From the NCBI GenBank assembly GCA_014529385.2, contig CM043962.1, positions 47,363,098 to 47,427,097 on the forward strand: a DNA stretch of 64,000 nucleotides, given 5' to 3'. This DNA comes from Adiantum capillus-veneris. Taxonomy: Eukaryota; Streptophyta; Polypodiopsida; Polypodiales; Pteridaceae. Both the position numbers and the translations under genes were made by a program. The first letter of the stretch is position 1. Every line of letters starts with the position of its first letter. Below the pieces are notes generated by a model that saw only the letters and a list, made by a program, of their open reading frames with translations, ran no database searches and was not told where the DNA came from. Positions 55,719 to 64,000 of the stretch are shown here, piece by piece.

Positions 55719-57430
55719 TCAAGAGTTCCCTTTTCCTCTATTTTTTTCTTCTTCCAGTTTCCTCAGTTTTTCTCTTGTTTGTTTCAGTTCTTCAAATATG
55801 GAAGTTTGTTCACGTTCCTTCCTAGATTTCCATCCTAGCTTACCTAGCTTTCCACAATTTTCACAGACTTTGTTGTTTAATGCTAGGTGCATCGCGATGG
55901 TCTTTTGTTCTTCTATGATGGGTTCGTTTATCATTTTTTGAGCTTAGGCTCTTGTGATCATGTGGATTGGTATTACATTTTAGTTTTTTGACCCACTACT
56001 AGATGGTATTGCCTTGAGTATATTCAATGTTACTTTTGCTGCTTTGTTCGGGTTCTTTGGGCAATCAGGTAAAGAATGAGTGATCCCACACTCAGGGAAA
56101 ATATGCATTCACCCTTATGATTTCGTCACGAGGAAAATCTATCATCATGTGGTCATCGCCACACTTATAACAAGGTCCTTTGGGTTGTTGAGGTGCTCCT
56201 TGAGTAGTCCTTTGCTGGTTAGTAGGTCTTGATCCCGTTAATCCCCCATTTTCTATGAATACCAATGTGCAATTCATCCAAGATGTATCTACCTTCTTCT
56301 ACAACATGTGCAAAAGTTGGTGGTCTAGCCGATCCAATCATGCTCCATGGTTCCGATGCTTTTGGTTCTTCAGGTGGATAGTATCCCGTTTTGGTTACAT
56401 ATCCACTAGGTTCCTCATAATATGCTGAGATTTATACTAGAACCTACTCCTCATGTTATTCTACAATTGGTGCATATTTGACTCCTACAGGTCTTGTTCC
56501 TGGTAGTGAGGTTTTTTGTCCTAAGACTGGTTGTGGTCTTTCAACTCTTGGAAGAATTCTCGTTGTGTATCTTGGTACTGGTGGGGCTTGTGCTTGTGCT
56601 ATTTGGGCTTGTGGGTCATAATGAAATTCCTTTACGTACCCCTTGTTGTAATAGCACTCCTCTGTCACATGATTTTTCCTTTTTTGTTCTATCGCATACC
56701 ACTTAGGTTGCTTAACCTACGGATTAACAATGGATTAATCCTCTTGAGCACCTCTTCATTGAGCTATTCTTGATTTAGTGGAGATTTGGATCCACTATGC
56801 TGTGATGAGGAATCATCGTTCCTTGGATAAAAGTGAGCATTAATCTTGATTGGGTTGGTAGTTCTTCTATTGGACATGTATCTCTTCAACCGTAAGGCTA
56901 CTTTTCGTACGTATTTCCCTTCTTTTTGCTTGAGTTTATGGATTTGTGAGACACTGTTGTGAGCTATCCCCCTTTGAGAGAATTGCTCAATAAATTGGTC
57001 AAACACCTCCTCAATCGACTTGAAATCTCTACGTTCTACGAAATAAAACCAAGTGGCATCATCCTATTCAAGGGTTAGTACAAATCCTGGATATTTCATT
57101 AGAAAGTTTAGGACTTCCTCAGCTCTAATGACACAAACAAATGTTGCCACGAGATCCCTCAGATCTCTATTTTTGGAAATTTTCTTGTTTACCCACTTCT
57201 AGACCTGAGATGGTATTGGTAGTTGAAACAACCAAACCAACCAGACGGGCGTCCTTCCAGTTGACCCCTTCATTTTTGAGCCAAAATATTGATGTATCTT
57301 CCTTATTTTCCGGGAAGCTTTGTAATTGTTTAATAGTCTCTAATTGTAGAAGAACAATCTCTGAGTCTCTCATGCCAAGCTGGGTTGTAAAGTATGTAAT
57401 TGAGTTGAGCCTTGTAAAGCCAACCATTGG
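55719..57430 (-). pseudogene. gypsy3 gag (third, most decayed copy)
   Basis: Parallels gypsy2 block by block: WKDARLVGLVVSTTNTISGL, RAEEVLNFLMKYPGFVLTLE, ATWFYFVERRDFKSIEE, then FDQFIEQFSQRGIAHNSVSQ against FAEEFSKRGIKHNIVSQ of gypsy2. Further on: MTEECYYNKGYVKEFHYDPQ; a zinc knuckle CYKCGDDHMMIDF (last Cys is Phe); CENCGKLGKLGWKSRKERE; and a coiled linker KQTREKLRKLEEEKNRGK. Many stops and frameshifts. No RT follows below 55.7 kb. Confidence 0.72.
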
Positions 57431-58612
57431 CCAAGAGAGCCCTAGGTATAAAGTTCAATTTGTAAAGTGGGAAAAGGACCCTTATCATTATCACTTTTGA
57501 GTTTTGACGTGTAAGATTGAGAATGGATACTCTCTTGCAAATTGTAATCCTCAAATCTTGAGCTTTGGTAATCACATTTTGATTTTGAAACTTGAATTGT
57601 GTTCCTTGTTTATTGCTCTTTCATTCAAGTATATTCATTTTCGATTCTGCTATGATTTGTGACTACATGTTAGTAGACTAAATTTGGTGTTTTGAGTGCA
57701 TTAATGATTGTTTTTTGACATTCCAACCATAGGAGAGTGTTTCCAGACCCTAGACCGACCTTTCTGCTATGTTCTATTGTAATTTCCAAGACCTTGATCA
57801 TGATGGATCGTGATTTTGGTACCTCCTTGCATTGTAACCAAACTTGGTAGGTTAGTGTCCCTAAGTGTCTTAGACCTCCTCCTAAAGTTTTGTAGCATTA
57901 GGACTTTGTTTGAGCACCAAAATAGGTTGATGATGATTGAGTGAAGTGACACAGGACATAGGCATGTTGCCAGATCTTAGAGTGAAAGATTTTCATGTGC
58001 TAGAGATATTGTCATTCCATAGGTTCACTTATTGAAGAGAGTCTTCGTGGCCCATCTGAGTTGCTTCCATAAGTATTGACATTATGTTAGTGCGAGAAAG
58101 CTATGCTATTGACGTCCATTGTGGCGATCCACTAACATTGGCGAAGTTGCTGGGGATAGCGATCCTTAGGTGGTGAGCATTAAGAGAAAGTTGGACTCAC
58201 TTTTGGGCCATTTAGTTCTAGAGAGAGAGTGGTGCTCGACCAATGAGGAAGAGGCTAACGTTACATTGAAAATTGGCATTTTGGAGCAAAACTTGTTTAG
58301 AAAATAAGAAAAAATAATAATTTTGTTATTTAAATTATACAATGTCACACTTCCTGGTAGGAATGAACCACTAGAATCATCCTCATTATAGCCCCAAATT
58401 ATTTGAGATATATAGTGTTATAGCCACAAATTTGAATCATCTAGAGTTGTCTCATGAATAGTCTTCCTAGTTGGATTTCATAGTTTGATTTGGATCCAAA
58501 ATTCAAGATGGCAAACATGTGTCATAATCAATCTCACAAGGGTTGACAACAAGCAATGTAGTAAAATCTTCTTCCCCTTTGCAATAATCCCAAATATTTA
58601 AGAAAAGAGCCC
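57431..58612. other. gypsy3 leader and flanks; no gene
   Basis: Holds a weak, inverted form of the palindromic box (CATGATGGATCGTGATTTT and GGTACC, 57799-57823). No coding similarity. Confidence 0.4.
58138..58156 (+). other. Ty3-type primer-binding site, plus orientation
   Basis: TTGGCGAAGTTGCTGGGGA after CTAACA (58132-58137) looks like a mutated TTGGCGCCGTTGCCGGGGA next to an LTR end. This implies an LTR ending at 58137 and an element running to the right, of which I recognise nothing more. Confidence 0.5.
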
Positions 58613-60235
58613 ACACTAGGAACCTATAGGGCTCTAGTACCATAGACAATACATGTGAGTGTACTCAATCAAGTGGGGATTTCTCTTCCAGATTAAGATT
58701 TTACATTTGTGGCACTTTTGTTTTTTGGTTTCCGTTCCTTTGTATTCTCACTAGTGTATTTTGTTGTTTAAGTGAGCAAGCTTCTCTATGCCTAAAACAC
58801 TCCTAAGGTCTCAAACACTTAGATAACTTTACCAATTAGGACTAGTGGTCAAGTAAGTAAGTTAACCTAAAGTCACGGCCTCCTAATCTCAAGGCTCATT
58901 TATAGGACTAAACTCTAGTTCAATCAACCTAAGCAAAGACAAATATATACATCTATAATGGTAGGTAACAAAACATAACTAAATGCACTCAATCAAACCA
59001 TGGAAAACCACAATTAGCAAATATGAACATCCACAAGCATGAATCAATCTATGTGGCAAAGTAGCAACATAATTTCATAGTCGATGATCATGCCATACTA
59101 GCAACATATACATATAAAACAGGAAAGCGATCATGGAAGAATTACGCATGTTCCTGTATGGAGTAACTCATGTTGTTGAAGAAGGGAAACACTTGAGAAA
59201 AATAAAAAGGGTACCTTTCATAAAAAATAGAAGCACACATCTGTGGTGAACTAGCCATGTCTAAGAACACAAATTAATTTGGTTAGGTCTCTAAAACATA
59301 AGGGTTGTTTTCTTGTGCTTCTTGATGTGATATGGTGAATTTGCTATGTGTTGGATCCGATATGTTGCTAGTCGCTCTTGCTCTTTCATGCAAGTGACCC
59401 CCTTCCTTGAGTAGATCATAATCTTTGAAAAGTTTTCGTCACTCTTTGAAACCAATTGTTCCATTTTGTGATGAAAGATGACTTAGGCCAATAGTTTCTC
59501 ACTACCCCAAGTGCCACATCGAGGCTCTCCCATGAACGTGCTCAAAATTTTTTAGTAGTTGGTGGTTCTTTATGTGCTGTTGTGTAGTTTTCCATGTTTT
59601 CCGTGCCATTCACAATGGTATGGGGAGGATGTGTAGGATCTTATTTAGAAAGTTATGAATTAGATGAGGAGCTAGAAGCTTCCTGGGACTCTTCCCTTCC
59701 TATGCTCAATGGAATAGACTGAAATTGCTTTGGCTTCCAAACTAACATTGAAACAAGGGTAGGGTGTTCTAGAATCTTCCCTTTTCCATAATCCTCAACT
59801 AAGTTTGGGGTTGCAGAATCAAATTTTCATGGTCTGGTGTGTGAGATAGAGGAAGATACCTTACGTTTAGGGACCCAAATTTGATCATTCCCATCATAGT
59901 ATCCTCGGGTGTCTAACAAGGTTTTAGGAATCCAACATGATGTGGTCTTGACTTTCTTAGAGCGCGCTGTTGATTTTCTACAAGAATTTTTTCTTGAATT
60001 AGGTGGTAGAGTTGAAGGAGTTGGAAGTGAGGCCTTTAGAACCCATTGATATGTACTCTTAGGTAAGTCAGGTTGAGTCTTTGTAGTATCAATGCTTTTT
60101 GCAACTATGGAAATTGATACATTAGGTTTGTTGGCAGTCACTTGTTGGCGGTCAATGCAGATGACTTAATGACTTTGTTTTGTGTTTGTTGGTTATCTTG
60201 CAATTTTACCGGAGTCAATAACGTAGGTGGCCTAG
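58613..60235 (-). pseudogene. gypsy3 3' region: WxPK tail, small-ORF start, 3' UTR
   Basis: Colinear with gypsy1 16.68-19.0 kb. The 60141-59827 frame reads DLPKSTYQWVLKASLPTPST, KVKTTSCWIPKTLLDTRGYY and DGNDQIWVPKRKVSS, against STYQWVPKALLPTTSTL, SRWIPKQLLEAQGYY and ENEQIWVPKRK of gypsy1. The intergenic block before the small ORF (59401-59520) matches 18120-18245. The small ORF start remains near 59255 and then breaks, and 58613-58760 matches the 3' UTR. Similarity ends at about 60235, so the second protease is missing here. The WxPK spacing is conserved through clear sequence divergence. Confidence 0.82.
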
Positions 60236-61800
<1,565 letters not shown>

Positions 61801-62016
61801 GTTGTGATGCTCGTAGCAGGCCACCACAGAGATGAAAATTGCTCCATAGGGCAGTGCTAATATGCCAAGCATATCCTCACTCATGACAATAGCGGTAAAC
61901 ATTTGTTGTTGTGGGTGTACAAGTGTCCTTTCACACAGCCATGCACTTCTCCTCCTTTTCCACAACCCTCTTTTGCATGCATGCCACCACGGCCTCTTTT
62001 CCCCAAAATCACACTA

Positions 62017-62029
62017 GCTCTTGATACCA
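62017..62029 (-). other. Copia-type primer-binding site
   Basis: Minus-strand TGGTATCAAGAGC, a common plant copia variant. It implies a minus-strand LTR ending at about 62030. Confidence 0.55.
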
Positions 62030-62562
62030 TCATAAGTCCAAAAGAGTGGAAACTCAAAATACACTCCACTCAACCTTCTTTGACCCTTCTTTATAGGCTA
62101 CTCAAGCCCTTGTGACTAGCTCCAACCATGCCTTGCCCATCTTGGCTACACTTGCCCTTACATCAAGTGTTGCATGCATTCCTTCCTTAACCCAATGTCT
62201 TCGTATCAAATTATCCAACTCTCTAGCTTGTGTTTGACTTATTGTTTAACCTCTCCCAGTATGACTATTATCTATGGAAGGTTATAGGCTACTCAAGCCC
62301 TTGTGACTAGCTCCAACCATGCCTTGCCTGTCTTGGCTACACTTGCCCTTACATCAAGTGTTGCATGCATTCCTTCCTTAACCCAATGTCTTGGCATCAA
62401 ATTACCCAACTCTCTAGCTTGTGTTTGACTTATTGTTGAACCTCTCCCAGTATGACTATTATCTATGGAAGGTTCTAGAATATCCACTCTTCTTGCATTC
62501 ACTTTATAGTGTTTTATTGAATACCCCCAATACAATGTTGTTTCTGTATCCTCTTGTGTCAT
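62030..62562 (-). repeat. Probable copia LTR with internal 191-bp tandem duplication
   Basis: Upstream (minus sense) of the primer-binding site; a TATA-like CCTATAAAGAAG lies at about 62086-62097. Units 62093-62283 and 62284-62474 (ATAGGCTACTCAAGCCC start) differ at only a few bases. The 89-codon frame on the minus strand across the second unit has no recognised domain. Confidence 0.5.
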
Positions 62563-62735
62563 GGATGCAAACCTATTGTTGTATTTGTTTTAAAACTTAA
62601 AGACAAGCATAGCTCCATCGTCCTTCCTAAAGATGTACAATACCTTATTATTCATGAGGGTTGTCAGTCTTTCATTTCTCACCCATAACATTTCATTCAA
62701 ATACACATTTCCCTAGTAGTAGACTCTCAAGATCT

Positions 62736-63041
62736 CATTGTGTGTTTTCAAATGTTGGTGCAGCCAAACTTTGTCCACGACCCATGGGCAGGCAGGGATC
62801 AGGTGCATGAAGGCAAGTAGGTGGATGGCAGAGTACTTAGGTAGATACTAGATGGAGGGTACAATAGGCATTTTTGGGGTGTATATGTCACATTGTGTGT
62901 TTTCAAATGTTGGTGCAGCCAAACCATGACCCATGGACAAGCAGGGATCAGGTGCATGAAGGCAAGTAGGTGGATGGCAGAGTACTTAGGTAGATACTAG
63001 ATGCAGGGTACAATAGGCATTTTTGGGGTGTATATGTCACA
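62736..63041. repeat. Two tandem repeats of about 155 bp
   Basis: CATTGTGTGTTTTCAAATG starts at 62736 and 62891; the copies differ by a short indel near CCATG and few substitutions. Confidence 0.93.
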
Positions 63042-63055
63042 TGTGACATCTAGCA

Positions 63056-63996
63056 AGTCAAAGATTTACATTTAGAGATATGCCAAATGGAAGCAATTTT
63101 TCAACCATTGCCCATGGTGGTGGTACCATGATGTGTATGTAGAGTACTACTCTATTATAGCGAGTTTGAAGCTCATTGGATTCTTGAAGATCGGTCGATG
63201 GTAGTTCTCTAAGGGGAAGTCATGGCAAGTAGTTGCGGCTTCATGGAAGTCTTAGTGGTCACCGTTTCTCTGGGTGAGGAACTCTTCACCGAGGATCCAT
63301 TTTTGCGGGGCATGTTATGTTTGGTTTACAATCGTTAGCCATCGGCACAAAGAATTTATTTCTTGAATTGTCATGTGATGCAAAGCAAAAGAAGGGTCCC
63401 TGTGTCCACTGCCGTACATCACAAGGCACACAATCCCTCCCCTCCTATGAAAATCGATGCACAAAGCGATTGACCGCCTTGGTATACACCATTATGGAGG
63501 CTTGACCTTGCACCTGCCTTGTTTGCTATGCACAACAACCCACACAACTACAGTAGGACACCCTCTCACACACTCCTCTGTTTTCCATGGGCTCTTCTTT
63601 CCTACTTCCCCTTGCACATGTTGAGCACATGGAATCCATTGGCGACACAAATGTGCAAGCTGTTCAGCACAACAAGGCTTGTAAATAGACAAAAAAGGAA
63701 AAAATCTACCTCTCTCTAGTGCCCAACAAACATAACCTATCCTGGAAAAATGGATCTTCGATGAAGAGTTTATTGTAAAGAGAGACCGCAACCACTACGA
63801 CTGCAAATCTAAATCCACAACTGCTTGCCATGAATTCCACTTGGAGAACACCCATCCAATGGTCTTCAAGAATCCAAAGAGCTCCAAACTCATAGAAATA
63901 GAGTAGCACTCGGCATACACATCATGGTACCACCGCCATGGGAATGGTCGACAAATTACTTCTATTTGGCATATCTCCAAATGTAAAGCTTTGACC
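63056..63996. repeat. Large imperfect inverted repeat, arms about 270 bp
   Basis: The left arm (63056-63325, GGTGGTACCATGATGTGTATG) matches the reverse complement of the right arm (63996-63720), with many substitutions throughout; the loop is about 390 bp. Both arms, read away from the loop centre, show similar protein text (GFLKTIGWVFSKWNSWQAVV against a broken GFLKIGRW...FSKGKSWQVVA), so they are inverted copies of one coding-like unit of unknown identity. Confidence 0.8.
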
Positions 63997-64000
63997 TACT

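Overview
The window reads as nuclear, repeat-dense heterochromatin of a land plant. The signs are plant Ty3/gypsy and Ty1/copia gag-pol remnants on both strands, primer-binding sites matching initiator-Met tRNA (TGGTATCAGAGC) and the plant gypsy type TGGCGCCGTTGCC, a hAT transposon with a BED/DUF659 transposase, and many very long AG/CT microsatellites. I cannot name the species. I see no intact single-copy host gene; nearly all coding sequence belongs to mobile elements nested in one another.

Layout. 1-7.6 kb: a decayed Tat-like Ty3 element on the minus strand with two RNase H domains, interrupted by a complete 1.9-kb TRIM (3320-5204, TSD CTCTC). 9.2-10.8 kb: a second decayed Ty3 pol. 11.1-13.3 kb: a copia LTR plus gag-protease fragment. 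Around 13.6 kb: a possible mini-Helitron. 15.5-28.4 kb: a large Ty3 element on the minus strand ('gypsy1') whose polyprotein has a second retropepsin-like domain and W-x-P-K motifs after the integrase, followed by a small separate ORF. A 3.7-kb copia-derived Gag-only element (21584-25316, TSD TAACA) sits inside its reverse transcriptase. 28.4-34.4 kb: a plus-strand Ty3 element (LTR, pol, LTR, two small tandem ORFs, gag). 36.0-36.8 kb: a solo copy of the 11-kb copia LTR. 37.4-53.3 kb: a second copy of the gypsy1-type family ('gypsy2'), split just after its primer-binding site by an 8,244-bp hAT transposon (44139-52382) with an exact 8-bp TSD. 55.7-60.3 kb: pieces of a third copy ('gypsy3'). 62-64 kb: LTR remnants, tandem duplications and a large inverted repeat.

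The main points for a second look are these. (i) The hAT element carries a protein-kinase-like and a RING-H2-like gene opposite its transposase. (ii) Inside its left end lies an array of plus-strand stem-loops whose stems covary around a conserved loop (GTCGGTAAYGCGRC), with G.U pairs that only make sense in RNA from the plus strand. (iii) A 20-bp palindrome recurs about every 280 bp in the 5' leaders of the gypsy1/2 family while the sequence between copies has diverged. (iv) The integrase-retropepsin-WxPK module is conserved in diverged copies of the family. (v) Premature stops across several elements are mostly TAG, where CAG would fit, as expected from C-to-T decay of methylated CHG sites.
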